Below, piece by piece: positions 9,746 to 22,358 of a stretch of 64,000 nt of DNA (positions are counted from its first letter, which is position 1; each line of letters begins with the position of its first letter). Position numbers and translations under genes: made by a program. The notes below the pieces were generated by a model. That model did no database searches, had not been told where the DNA came from, and saw only the letters and a program-made list of their open reading frames with translations. Origin of the DNA: Sympetrum striolatum (taxonomy: Eukaryota > Arthropoda > Insecta > Odonata > Libellulidae); NCBI GenBank assembly GCA_947579665.1, contig OX388351.1:57234939-57298938 (forward strand), written 5' to 3'.

Positions 9746-12285
9746 GACCGAGGAATTGGCTGGAGAGAGAATCTTTAGGAAGTTACAGAGCTGTGAGGAA
9801 ATCAGAGGAAAATTGCAAAAGCAGAACAAATCGAAGGTAATGCAGATACCGTTTAATACAGCAGTCAATTCGATCAATAACTAAGGTAGTACCACACCAT
9901 TTACTGCTTTATACTTTTAGATAAATTTCTGGTTGCAATAGCGTTTTTATCTACTGATTTACCTCTTTGTTTTAGACAGTACCATTCATCAGTTAGTTCC
10001 GCACGGTCAGCCCAACACCAAAAGCTTCAACCATTTCAACTTGTATTTCGTTTTGGCTTAAATTTTCAGGTATGGGTACCCTTTGAAAGATTAATCTAGA
10101 TTCATCAATTAGTATAAGCTGTAAATATAAATAAGCTGTAAAAATAGATCTCAGAATTGCTACAATTAAAGGGTTATACTATAAAATGAGCTTTCTGAAG
10201 TCCCCAAGATGATCATTATTTGCTAATGATTACGCTATATTTTATAATTTTTACTTTAGTATATTTTAAGAAAGGTCATGGTTAATATTGAATCTTCATG
10301 AGACTAAACGAATGCTATATTTTCTATCGGTATAATAATCCGTGGCCATCTAGAACAATTATATTTGAATGAATTTAAATGAATGTAAAATAAATTTATG
10401 AACTCAAAAAAACAGTGAACACAGTTCTAACTGATTCGGTCGAACGATCCAAGATAGGCAAGAAAGCTGTCCTATATTCTTGGAGTACTACCGAGGCAAC
10501 GAAAGTTTCAGAGTTGATTGTATTTTGACAACAGCTGTGATGCTCAAGTAGCTCTAAGTTATTCCAAAGAATCTATGGCATTCCTACACCCTATCTAACT
10601 CTAATCAGTGACCATCTTGGAAAGCATCCATCCCGTAACTGGTCTTGGTGTGAATCTCCCCGTGCATAAAATGAAACCCTGAAACTGAATGAAAGAGTGG
10701 CGAAGAATGCAATTAAATACCAACATTCATATTTATGGGAGGAAATATTCAGGCTGTGAAACCTGCAGAAGAGATTAAGAGATAAATTAAATTAATTTTA
10801 ATCAGGAGTATCCTAACTTGATTACTTGGTTGCGTAGTCAATCAACGTGGTGTACTATAAGGTCAATTAAAGGGGAATAACGAGATTATCCAAAAATAAA
10901 ATGCTTAATCTCCGTGCATGCATTAAAGTACTTACTCGTATCTACTGTCTCATGGATAATCCTTATAAATTATTATTTTTAGACAGGTTTAGAAAGCTCA
11001 ATCAGCTTTCAGAATGACTACTTATATCATTTTTTGACTCCAAATTCATGACATTTCCTCTTAATTAAATGTGCTTAGCACTATTTCCTTAGTCATTAAG
11101 CAGATACATAGATGCTATCTGATATTATTGTACTTCTTGGCCATTATGTCTATACCTGATATTAAGTGACCCTTATTCTTGAAAAAAAATAATCTGTAAA
11201 ATATAGAGAAATGATACGTTTTGGAGTTGAAATAATTTCATTGTTGAAAGCTAACGATTAACAGCAATATATAAAAGCAAATAACCATAACATGATAAAT
11301 CCTTATCTACCGTTAAATTTTTCATTCGTTTTTTTCGGCAAAATCCTTTTCTTTTCAAAATTTGAAATTATATAAAGCAAATAACTTTTTATATTTTAAA
11401 GAATAAATAAAAATAATAACCTTCATATAAAATTATATTACTTTTTGGTTTATAATATCATCTCATGAGTGCAAGTAGTCGTCAGTAGCCTTTCGTCACC
11501 TTACAGAGATCACGTAAAAGGGTATTCATTTTAAAATATGAATTTTCTTTATTGATAAACCGTAATAACACTCACCTAATTAATCGAGATGTTTCCTATT
11601 TCATAATTACTTGATTTGTAATTTTAAAAGTTCTTGTGACGTAATTGAATTCCTACAATAAATATTCCGTTTTAATGAACCTCTAAATACTTTGGAATAT
11701 TATTATAAACGTTAATTACCTGACTAAAATATAATTTCTTCACTTCCAATAATAAAGAAACATTTTCATTCCGAAATTCTTAAAATAATATTCCGCCGTA
11801 TTTGCAGCCATAATACAAAGTGTACAAATATGCCTTTCACTTGTATGATCATGTAATAGTTTGCATTTTTTATTGAATTAAAATAAATTCTCATGCAATA
11901 AAACAAAGTTTTCATTAATTAACTTAAATCAGAAATATCTTTCAAAAACTTAATCTATACATTTAATATGCAAATTTAAACATTTAATAACCTAAATATT
12001 TCAATAGAAATATTATTCAGCCGATGCCTTAAAAATATGATCAATTCGATATGAAAGAATAATATTTTATACACTTCAACAAGAACGAATATTGCTAACT
12101 TTTATGAAAGCTGTAATCACTAATATAGTCTGTAATACATGATATATGAATTGATATAAAATGTAAAAATAATATTAATGTCTTAACAGTTATGCATTTC
12201 TTAACATGTTTATTTGTCAAGGTCTAAAAAGTGACCCTGGACAAACAGTAAAGAGACAGAAGTACATTGGCTGCGGTGCTCAGGG
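9746..12285. other. A+T-rich spacer, nothing recognised
   Basis: There is no ORF of note, no recognised repeat and no RNA gene. The block at 11180-12210 is extremely A+T-rich. Confidence 0.5.
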
Positions 12286-12289
12286 AACA

Positions 12290-13345
12290 CAATGGGATCA
12301 CCAGGAATTGAGGAAAGATTGGGATCGCAAAGGTCGTGGGGTGGGTTCGGCCGGAGGGAGAGAGATCTAAAGTGAAGGATGGACTCCGGGAACGACAGGG
12401 TCCTGAGGAGGAAACGGACGCATGGAAGGCAGGGCCACGTACAGGGTAGGGTCCAGGGAAAATAGAGGACCCAGGGAGGGAAGGGTCCCGGGTAGGAGAG
12501 GATCCCAGTAAGGCAAAGGTCCCTGAGAGAGAAGGGTCCCAGGGAGGGAAGGATTCCGGGGAGGGTAAGGTACCGGGGAGGAGGGGTTCAAGGGAAAGTA
12601 AGGGTCCCAAGAAGGGTAAGGTCTCAGGGAGGGATCTGTACCAATGGGGTAAGGGTACCCTGCAGGGAAGGGCCCGGGGAGGGTACGGTGCCGGGAAGGG
12701 AACGGACTCAGAAATGGAAGGAACCCGGAAAGAGAATCATCCCTGGGAGAGAAGGGGCCCGGAAATGGAAGGGACCCGGGGAGGGAAGGATCCCGGGGAG
12801 GAGGGAGTCAAGGGAAGGGAAGGGTCCAAGGAAGGGTTGGCTCCCAGGGAGGGTAGGTTCAATGGCAGATGAGGTGCAAGGGAGGGAAGGGTCCCTGAAA
12901 TGGAAGAATCCCTGGGAGGATGGATACTGGGATGGTATGAGCACCGATGAGGTAAAAGTCCCCTGGAGGGAATGGCCCGGGGAAGGGACAGTGCCGGGGA
13001 GGGAAGTGTCACGAGGAAGAAAGGGTCCCAGGGAGGGAAGCGTTGGAGGGCGGGAAGTGTACCGGGGAAGGAAAGGGTCCCGAGTAGGGAGGGGTTCTGT
13101 CCTGGTGAGTGCAAGGTCCCGGGGTAGTGATCCCTGGGTCTCTGGGAACTAAGAGTCTTAGCGAAGGCTGGGTCCCGGGGAGGTGAGTGTCTCTGTGTGG
13201 GAATGGTTCTAAGGAGCGACGGGTCCTCGGAAGAGTAGGGTCCCAGGAAGAATTGGTCCTCGGAGGTGATGTGTCCCCGGAAGGGTAGAGTCCCTGGAGG
13301 GGTAGGGTTCTTGGGACGGTAGGTATCTTGGGGAGGTTGGGGTGA
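12290..13345 (+). repeat. Degenerate minisatellite, 17-bp period
   Basis: The array repeats a unit close to GGTCCCGGGGAGGGAAG. From 12486 the T of successive TCCC-like cores falls at 12486, 12503, 12520, 12537, 12554, 12571, 12587, 12605, 12622, 12639 and 12656, a 17-bp spacing. About 60 units fit in the array. It is very G-rich on the plus strand in an A+T-rich neighbourhood. ORFs on both strands (Pro/Ser/Gly-rich) are by-products: 17 is not a multiple of 3, so no coding repeat is kept. Units are diverged, so the array is old. Confidence 0.9.
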
Positions 13346-16300
13346 ACCATATTAGCATATAATCCACACGAGAGCCTGAATAAGAGGCTGCAACTTTAAC
13401 GTATTTTACTCCTTAAGGGAGTCCTAACTTTCACATGTAAGAAGGAGCTGTGTACCTTGTTTTCTATTTTATTATCTCTTCATGATAATAGAGGTATTTT
13501 CTTGAAATATACAATAAAATTGTGCAAAAAAGAGAAGATAGTGAAAAGTAGTAGCCAAAGGGTTGCTGGGAAAGAAGAGGAGGTTATTATGTAATTTTTA
13601 GGGTTTCGTGAGGATGGCCTAATTTCCAGGGAACACCTTTTGTTACGTCATAAAAAAGAGATAATGTGGAGGTTGGTATAAATCCAATGGTCCACTTAAT
13701 GAACGCTGGAGAAGTACCCATTCGAGGTGAGGGCGTAAAAATCGCAACTCGGCCGATAAATTGCACCCGCCTCCAATATGGACGATTTATTATGCAGTTT
13801 AAATTTCAACGCGAAAAAATCGGAAAAGCAGCGGTCCTTGCAAAGGAGTCTATACGTAATTCAACACGATTATTTAGTGCCAAATGCCTCTTCGGAGAGG
13901 TGTACTTCATTACGATAAATGCGGTCACTTAATCTTCTATGTCCCAGTGAGACTTACATTCGGCTATCGGAACGGATTTCGGGTGTAGTAACATAAATGA
14001 ATGCCTTATAGATACAGTGGCCACGAGCGGAGTCCTGATATTTTGTTACCAATAGTTTATTAAGAATCGCATACGTAGGTTGAATGCAGAAATTAAATTA
14101 AAATAACTCTATTATCCAGCCAACGAAAAGATTCCTTTTATTGGTTAAATATGAATATTCTGAATGGATTATGAATGTGACCTTTGTACACTATCTCTCA
14201 GAAAATATTTATTGCAATGGAATCTTGCAGGGATTAATGTCAGTTTATTTTAGGATAAATATGCTGTGCAACGGAATAAGTAAGAGATTGAATCATGCGT
14301 CGGCATTAAAATTCAGCAATAGATGTAAATTTAAGCAAAACTTGTGGACGTGATAAGTCCTTTTGTAAAACTAACATGCAAATGGTCAAAAGAAGATATT
14401 AAATTAAGTAAATGGATGCTAATTCAACAACATATTGAAATTTAAGTAGCGCTTATAGGCGAAAACATTTATTATTGCTATATATAATCGATTTCATGAT
14501 ATTATGCTGATATTGTTGCTCGTCTAGGCATTTTGGACAGATAATTAAACATTTCATTAGTTATATATGAAATTTTTTAAAGCGAAAGTTGAATGAACCG
14601 CCAAATCTAGCTTTCAGAGTTTAAAATGAAGAAATAAATCACATAATATCTATTTGCTCACAAATTATTTGCAAACTGAGGTAAGAAAGATATAGGTTGA
14701 CACAGAGCTTGCAGAGAATAAGTAACTATATGTATTAAAAATACTGGCCCAAAATTTTCGGATGATATCGTAAAATGTATATATTTTTGTTATAGTTAGT
14801 CGAGTACTGCTGCCATAAGAAAAATGCTTCGATTCCAAATGAACGATTAATATTTACAGAGGGGAGGATAAAAAGCATTACTAAAGAGATATAATATATT
14901 TTCAAGATTTTATCTAACCACACCATGGGTTTTCAGCAATTAATAGTAGCACAATAGTAGCCTGAGTGTCTCCTTCTGTCTTACTTATGACGGTCCATCT
15001 TAGTTGGTTTCTGTAACAGATCCTCTTATCCATCAACCTTTTGATAATTTACGGATTTTTATTCTTAAAGGTAAATATTTCTTCAGATAACTTGTATACT
15101 GATTTTTAAAATTGAAGATAGTTATTTTAGAGTTAAAAGAAAATCATATTGCACTATTGTTTCATTGTTTCAATTCTCCCCTGATTATTTATTTGGAGAT
15201 ATTATTCGATAAATATGTTTATAATTCTATAATACGTAAGATTCTTTCCTTTTTATCTGATAAAAAAATATATTTTCTTTCTCCTTGCTCTAAGTTTGTT
15301 CCTGAAGAGATTTTATATACTTTCACAATGATTTGCATTGCCGACTGTTCATCATTTAAAATTGGAAAAACATAATATGGGACTCACTTGAATAAATTTA
15401 CACCAATAAAGTCCTATTTTACGCACATCTACTCGTCTTATTTCTGAATTAATGTTCCCTTGCTCGAGTCAGATATAAGGTTGAAAAGAAGTCTCTCTTA
15501 GTCCAGGTCGTAAGTAGAATCTTTAAAATGGCACTAATTGCAAGACTGCGCGTGCATGGGATTTTTACTTCTTTCTCTCAATTTTACTCTCTAGAAATCA
15601 GTGAGAGCGGAAAGGAAATGGAGGTGAGTGCAATTTGGAAATATGGGACCGGATTCTATGAGGACGAATCCACAAATAGAAGCTTTTTATTCTGCAACAC
15701 TTCATTGACTTGGAATGAGCCATGGCAAAGAGAATAAATAGGAATTTCAATATCGAACAGGCATGTGCATGCACCCATTCATCGTAGGGCTGGGAGTGGG
15801 AGATGGCGAAACGGGAGCAGATATTGGAAGTTATCGATGGCTCCGGAGAGAGAGAAACGGGAAACAGAAACGAAAAGGCGCCTGAGCGATAAAAATATAT
15901 CAGCGTAGTGAGAGAGCCTTTCTCTGTATCCCGGCATATATCGGCTTCAAATCCTGTTTGATGAGCATTCTTCCGTGCATTTCCAATGAACATGCGATAT
16001 TTCAGCAGTGAAAGTTCAAGGCTAAAGGGCAATCGTGGAGTGCATTCCCAGCATTAGACTCGGCTGTCATTTCCTTATTACGCCCGCGCTCATCCTTCAC
16101 TGGGAGCGATTGCAGAGTTTGAGAGTGCTCTAATATCGCCGGATGAGATGCTTATACGGAAAGGTCGATCCTATTGGCATTCCCCTATATTCTCCACCAA
16201 ACGGTATTCAACAGAAATATATTTCTGCGAGATAATTATCATCACGAAAAAGGCGCATGTATGAGGATATTACCTTTACTTTCTACACGTCTGTTTCCAA

Positions 16301-16515
16301 AATTATATCTTCCGGCTTGAAACTATACCCCTTATTTTAAATACTCTTCGTAGTGTATATGAAAATGGTAGTTTCGCTACTTATTATTATTATTATTACA
16401 CTACAAGTAGACTATAAATCTGGTGGCAGTGGTTGGACATTACATATAATACAAGCGTACATTCATACACAGTAGTTTATAGTCAGGCAATATATAGATA
16501 GTCAATATAAATTGG
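13346..16515. other. A+T-rich spacer, nothing recognised
   Basis: No gene or named repeat is seen. A short (ATT)n run lies at about 16382-16398. Paired ORFs at 15528-16032 have no recognisable domain. Confidence 0.45.
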
Positions 16516-16529
16516 GGGGTAAACACAAT

Positions 16530-16590
16530 ACCTGTCAGGCATTTGCCCACGGAGGGAGGGAAACCCCTCGGAAAACTTCCCTCTGACAGA
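16530..16590. repeat. Structured GC-rich motif, possible retroelement 3' end
   Basis: CTGTCAG near 16533 pairs with CTGACAG near 16585, enclosing a G-rich then C-rich segment (CACGGAGGGAGGGAAACCCC). An isolated, well-paired block like this in A+T-rich DNA resembles 3' UTR structures of non-LTR retrotransposons, but no RT sequence lies beside it. Confidence 0.25.
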
Positions 16591-16599
16591 AGTCAAAAC

Positions 16600-17495
16600 A
16601 TATGCATAATACAAAATTTTCAAATACTATCCCATCCCATTAAAAGAATATAATAAACAGCTGTTACAATTTATTTAACTTCGCCTTGAAGGTACGCACT
16701 TGGGAAGGAAATGGCTCAATTATAGTTGCAGGAGGGCGTTCCTATGAACTATTGTTCTATTAAGGAAGGAGAATTTGGCAATATTAGTCCACAGAATATT
16801 TTATTTGGATACGACCATGATTTCGACTCATGGAGTCATCAGTCCTTTGAGAGGGAGGTTCAATTTTATAGTTATAGTCTTTCCTGCTTAAGTAAGTGGG
16901 GTTTCTAATTCTTCTCTTAATTTCTTCCCATGCTGTCTTTCCTGTATAAGAGTTGTATATGCTTACTAACCAGTAAAAACTTACTTGCTTGCGTACTTAA
17001 GCAGAGCATGAATTAGTTTTTACACAACATGGTTTTCATACTCTTTAATGGATAGAAATTCAGGATTAGCCTTGTGGTGGTTATCAATGTAAACACCTAT
17101 ATGCTTTAAAGGTGACATCTTATCATGTAGTTCTGCTACAAAACCTTGGTCGTAGATTCGTCAATTTTTTTATCATATTTTACTAGGAATAAACAATCTC
17201 AAAGAATCTTGTGAATGAAAATTAACTGCCTCCCTACCCCATAAATTAAAACAATTTTTATGCAATTTTATCTTATATATAATAAAGGTGTAAGATATGT
17301 TTTGAGATAGATATTACATACAATAATAATATTTTATTTCACTTTCCTATATAATACATCCTTCGAAAGAGCAACTATAAGACGATCTATTTAACTCATC
17401 AACCCCTAAGAACCACTAATACGCGAATACCATTTCTAAAGAGTAAAAATAGCCTGCGCGGAGATAATGAACCTAATGTTTACGATCCAACCGTA
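16600..17495. other. A+T-rich spacer, nothing recognised
   Basis: No gene, repeat or RNA is seen. Confidence 0.45.
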
Positions 17496-17499
17496 TTTA

Positions 17500-17997
17500 T
17501 TGTTTTATTTTTTCGTACCATCCACAGTCAAGCGACACAACATTGGAAAAAGTCAATGCAAGACGGTAGATAAAGTAGGTCAAGAGGGCGCAAGGCAGTT
17601 TCTGGCGGACAGTAGCGCAAGATACGGAGTTGGAGATCAAAATTGAGGGATGTCGTGAAACTACGGAAAGGGATAGATTCCAAAGACGGCAACAGCGGGG
17701 AAAGGCAGCAAAGGGGTCGCCGTGGGAAGAAAGCAAGGATAACACGTCGTGGAACGCCGACGCGGGACAGCAGCGCATGTTAACGTGGGTGAGACGCTGT
17801 CGCAGGATGGCCATAGAGGAACGACGGATGGCAGCGGGTGGCTGGAGGACATCAATGGGAAATGACGTAAGGGGAGCACGGCGAGAAACGGCGGAGGGAA
17901 ACGTAAACGAGGAACGTCATTGCGCTACTGCAGCGGACGATAACGGTGGGGAGCGCCGTTAAGGAATTAACTCAGAGGAAGGGAACGCGGGACGACG
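17500..17997. other. GC-richer island left of the Transib-like element
   Basis: The plus strand is purine-skewed with many ACGACG and GGAACG-like words, and ORFs occur on both strands. No domain is recognised. It ends in CGACG at 17993-17997, the target duplication of the neighbouring element, and sequence of similar composition resumes at 18645, so the transposon interrupts one island. Confidence 0.35.
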
Positions 17998-18639
17998 CAC
18001 AGTGGGCTAGAATAAAAATATCTTGCCCAAAATAAGAAAGTGGTTTTTTTGAGTGCGGACTATGAAAATTCGCATAGTCATTATTGATACAACAAAATTA
18101 CGAAACCTTATTTTACGGCAAATTTTCACCTAAAGTGAGAAAAGTAGTACTGATGTACCACGATGTACACGGGCTAACTTATACCACAATGATCTTTGAA
18201 GCTTTCAAAAGACGAATCTGAAATTTAATCCTGCGACAACTTGCGACGTCGATAAATAAAGCGACTTTTCAATTCGATTCGAAGGGTTGTATAAATAATG
18301 CAAATATTCAACTGTGATCATTTAATCCAGTATTATGCAGCATAAAGATTAGGTTTATAATACTGCATCATTTTTTACCCGATGGTTTTGCTCATATTGG
18401 TTCAGGATTGGCTTGAAGTTGAAGAATTTTGCAAAAATTCGAAGACCGGCACTTTTCGTAAAATTCGGTCAACTTTGACCTCCTGTAAAATTGTAATGCG
18501 CGGGAACCAACGCAAATGATTCCGCGGTTAAATGCAGAATTTATTGAAGAATGACTATGCGAAGTTTCAAAGTCCACACTCAAAAATCCACTTTCTTATT
18601 TTTTTTCGGCCAGCTTTTTTTCCATTCTAGCCCACTGTG
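17998..18639. mobile_element. Non-autonomous Transib-like DNA transposon
   Basis: Terminal inverted repeats of about 90 bp begin CACAGTGGGCTAGAAT at both ends (17998 and, inverted, 18639) and continue with shared blocks: AATAAGAAAGTGG, TTTTTGAGTG, GGACT and TTCGCATAGTCATT. A 5-bp duplication CGACG flanks the element (17993-17997 and 18640-18644). Transib transposons are known for 5-bp GC-rich duplications, commonly CGNCG, and for termini resembling the V(D)J heptamer CACAGTG; both are matched exactly. The 642-bp copy has no transposase ORF, so it would have been moved by an autonomous relative. It sits in a GC-rich patch, as expected for the family. Confidence 0.75.
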
Positions 18640-18644
18640 CGACG

Positions 18645-19670
18645 GCAACATTGTCTATGTAAGACAAAGTCTATGTAACATTGGAGGACAACAATCGCTG
18701 ACGTGGAGTAGAATCGGGGAGCGCAGAAATGGTGGAATGGGGCACGTCGACGTAAGTTGACACAAGACGACGGTGGAGCACGAGCCACCGTCTACCACAG
18801 TTGTTCACAGTAGCGAATTCCCAGAGAGAGTCTGGGCAGTCGGTGCCAGTGGACCGGCGACACTCGACCGTGTAGTGGACTGAAATGGGGGGGGGGAGCC
18901 TAAAGCGTGCATAGAGACGGGCTCCCTTCCCACAAGGAGGTCGGATGGGCGAGTTCGGGGGCGAGGCTCGCTCACGTGTGCGTATCGGCACTCGTATACC
19001 GACAGATGTTTGAGCAGTCGATACCGGTAGCGCTGGTGAATGGGGGAGCCCAACTGGGTGCTCGAGAGAGAGTGTCCTAGTTCCCATTCGGTGGCGATGG
19101 ATTCGCGCTGGCTGTGGTCTCCTTACCTTCCGTTTCCCAATCCTTAACCCCACTCCAATAACTAATCACGTTTGCTAGGTGCATGCCCTTGCCAGTTGGG
19201 TGGCTGTAGTGGCAGGAACTAAGCATTGGGGGTGTCGAAAAACCCCTCGAAGCGTGCGCCGACGTGATTCGGCGGGATCCAGCTGTTACCGCTGGGGTGG
19301 TGTGCGAAGCCTATTGAAATATGTGAGCCACCTTAAACAATTTTTGCTACAATGCAGCCCTGACCTGCGTAGCATCCGAGAGGATTCTCAGTAGTGATAC
19401 CCCGTAGAGGTCTTACCTTACTACGATATTTCCTGATGCCATCCCGCGTAGCAGTACACCAAACGTGGGCACCCACAGCAATCCTGCGTTGAAGTCACCT
19501 GGCACCAACACGCGTCGATGTCTACTACCGCTTTCTGTCGTCGAACTCCTTTGCCGCCGTTCTTTGCCGACGATCCCACGATTTGTACAGTGCTTCTGTT
19601 CCTCGGACTGGTTTAGGATACGGAGGGAATACAGGCGGCGAAGATAGTCACAGTATATGGAAAAAAATGT
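18645..19670. other. GC-richer island right of the Transib-like element
   Basis: This is GC-rich and CpG-containing sequence with several overlapping ORFs, the longest 160 codons on the minus strand (18671-19153), rich in Arg, Pro and Ser. No family is recognised, and the overlap of three or more open frames argues against coding. A run of G occurs near 18887-18896. Confidence 0.35.
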
Positions 19671-19858
19671 GGAAATAACTTGATAAGAAATGTTTTAGGA
19701 GCTCACAGTTAGATCTGATTAGACTACGGAAAATGCTGCTTATTGAAAGAGTAACAAAAAGAACCAAGTTGATTATTCTAGACAACAAGTTCTCTCTATT
19801 TAGCTTTGTCACATCATGGTAAGATGTTTATTTTACCTATATCAAGGCATATGTTTTT

Positions 19859-20049
19859 ACTTTCTCCATATACGAAGTATAGAGAAAGTATTGTTTTCAT
19901 GAAAAAATTCGACTTCGAGATTTCAACGGAAATACACGTTTTGGGGTCCCCAGAACACGTTTTGACCATTTTCTGAATGATGTCTGTGTGTATGTGTGTG
20001 TGTGTGTGTGTGTGTGAGTGTGTGTGTGTGTATGTGTGTGTGTGATAAT
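19859..20049 (+). mobile_element. Head of Helentron/HINE-like element, copy 1
   Basis: It starts with ACTTTCTCCATATAC, forming a near-perfect hairpin with GTATAGAGAAAGT (19859-19889), followed by a conserved block and a (TG)n microsatellite at about 19982-20043. It is nearly identical to 22175-22371. The minus-strand His/Thr-repeat ORF here is only the translated microsatellite. Confidence 0.7.
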
Positions 20050-21670
20050 GGGCGTTCTAACTCGAAAACTAAAAGTCGTATCAATACCAAACTTCATATA
20101 TAGTACTGTTGTGTGTGCTGTCAGAGTTGATTAGTTTTTGGAGTAAATCCGTTAACCGGAAGTTGAGCTTTATTCATTAAAGCTCATTTCCGGTTTTCAA
20201 AATATCTCCATAAATATGATATATACGTCTATTGTATTACTTATAAAAGTTTTATATAGTATAATTTACTATAACTTTTGTATTTAACATATTTTTGTAT
20301 CACCGGTTCATTAGGAGTTATTCGTGAAATACTGATAAACCGGAAGAAGATGATTTTGTACTTTGTGGGCGCTCTAACATGAAAACTATTTGTCGGATCA
20401 ACACCAAATTTCATACATAGTTCTTTTATTACAGTCGTTAGAGTTGATTAGTTTTTGGAGTAAATCGGCTGACCGGAAGTCGAGCTTCATTCTTCAAAGC
20501 TCATTTCCGGTTTTCAATATATCTCCATTAATATGATATTCAGGTATATACTATTTTTTATAAATGTTGTAGAAAATTTAATTTACTATAACTTTTGTAT
20601 GAAACATATTTTTGCATCACTGATTGTTTAGGAGTTATCCATGAAATACTGATAAACCGGAAGTTGCTGATTATGTACGTTGTGTAAAGCTCATTTCTGG
20701 TTTTCAAAATATATCCATAAATATGATATATTGGTATATTGTATTCCTTATAAAAGTCTTAGATAATATAATTTACTATAACTTTTGTATTTAATATATT
20801 TTTGTATCACCGGTTGATTAAGAGTTATTCGTGCAATACCGATAACCCGGGAAGTAGCTGTTATGTCTTTTGTGGGCGCTCTAACATGAAAACCATTCCT
20901 TGTATCAACTTTAAATTCCACATGTAGTGTTTTTGTTGGTGTCGTTAGAGTTGATTAGTTTTTGGAGTAAATCGGTTGAGCGGAAGTCGAGCTTTATTCT
21001 ACAAAGCTCATTTCCGGTTTTCAAAATATCTCCATAAATATGATATTTAGGTATATACTATTAATTATAAATGTTTTAGAAAATTTGTCTTACTATAACT
21101 TTTGTATGAAACATACTTTTATATCACCGATTGTTTAGGAGTTATTCATGAAATACCGATAAACCGGAATTTGCTTAGTATGTACTTTGTCGGCGCTCTC
21201 ACATGAAAACTATTTGTCGTTTCAACACCAAATTTCATGTATATTACTTTGGTTGTTGTGATTAGAGTTTATTATTTTTTAGAGTATATCATTGAACCGG
21301 AAGTTGAGCCTTACTCTTCGAAGCTTATTTCCGATTTTGCAAAATACCTCTATAAATATGATATTTAGGTATATACTATTATTTTTAAGAGTTTTAGAAA
21401 AATTACTCTACTACACCTTTTGTATTAAACATATTTTTGTATCACTGATTGTTTAGGAGTTATTCGTGAAATACCGATAAACCGGAAGTTGCTGATTATT
21501 TACTTTGTGGGCGCTCTTACCTGAAAACTATTTGTCGTATCAACACCAAATTTCGTACATTTTATTTTGGTTGGTGTCATCAGAGTTGATTAGGTTTTGG
21601 AGGATATCGGTTTACCAGAAGTCGATCTTTATTTTTGGAAGCTCATTTCCGTTTTTGAAACATTTCACCA
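20050..21670 (+). repeat. Array of about six 317-bp monomers inside the element
   Basis: Units begin GGGCGCTCTAACATGAAAAC (or variants) at 20050, 20367, 20874, 21191 and 21509, with a shorter unit lacking its first part from about 20685. Full units are 317-318 bp. Each contains TTGATTAGTTTTTGGAGTAA, AGCTCATTTCCGGTTTTCAA, TATAACTTTTGTAT and GATAAACCGGAAGTTGCTGA. The last unit breaks off near 21668. Confidence 0.85.
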
Positions 21671-22174
21671 TTAATCCTTAAGTAGTCTCGTGGGGTCAAT
21701 GTGACATCAGGCGCTATATTACCGTCAGGATCACAGAAACTAATGAAGATATTTCAACCAAATTTTCGTTTTGTAAAAATGTTGTCCATGTTATGATTAT
21801 CTGAGGATTTTCTTAATGTCAAGTTATAAGAAGTATGCAATTTTAGCAGTGCTACCAAATTTACTGAAATAAATTTTAATAATTATCTAAACATTATTTC
21901 AACAATTTTTAAGCACCTATACATAAAATAATTCATAGGTAAGTACCAAAAAAATAATGAACACCATATCATGCATATAAACTGACGAAAATTAATATCC
22001 AAAACATAAGGTTTCGGGATATTATAAAGATTTACTGAATATTTTAGGAATGAATCTATAATGTTTAAAATGCTATTACAGTTCACAGAATACCTTACTA
22101 ATGCTCACTGAGTATATATGTGTTGATATAGTTTCAATATAGTAACATAGAGCTACGCATTAATTTGTTTTTTT
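21671..22174. other. Unrelated A+T-rich sequence between the two element copies
   Basis: The monomer homology stops at about 21668 and resumes only with the second head at 22175. The segment begins TTAATCCTTAAGTAGTCTCG, which may be the end of another element, but I could not find a matching opposite end. No gene is seen. Confidence 0.4.
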
Positions 22175-22303
22175 ACTTTCTCCATATACGAAGTATAGAG
22201 AAAGTATTGTTTTCATGAAAAAAATCGACTTCGAGATTTCAACGGAAATACATGTTTTGGGGACCCTAGAACACGTTTTGACCATTTTCGGAATGATGTC
22301 TGT

Positions 22304-22358
<55 letters not shown>

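Noticed and set aside
12224..13350. Long Pro/Ser/Gly-rich ORFs on both strands (up to 154 codons)
   Set aside because: They are translations of the 17-bp minisatellite; the period is not divisible by three and several frames are open on both strands.
18671..19153. 160-codon minus-strand ORF in a GC-rich island
   Set aside because: Arg/Pro/Ser-rich, overlapped by another open minus-strand frame, no recognisable domain.
19897..20097. Minus-strand ORF with a His-Thr repeat
   Set aside because: It is the translated (CA)n microsatellite inside the Helentron-like head; the same artefact recurs at 22213-22419.
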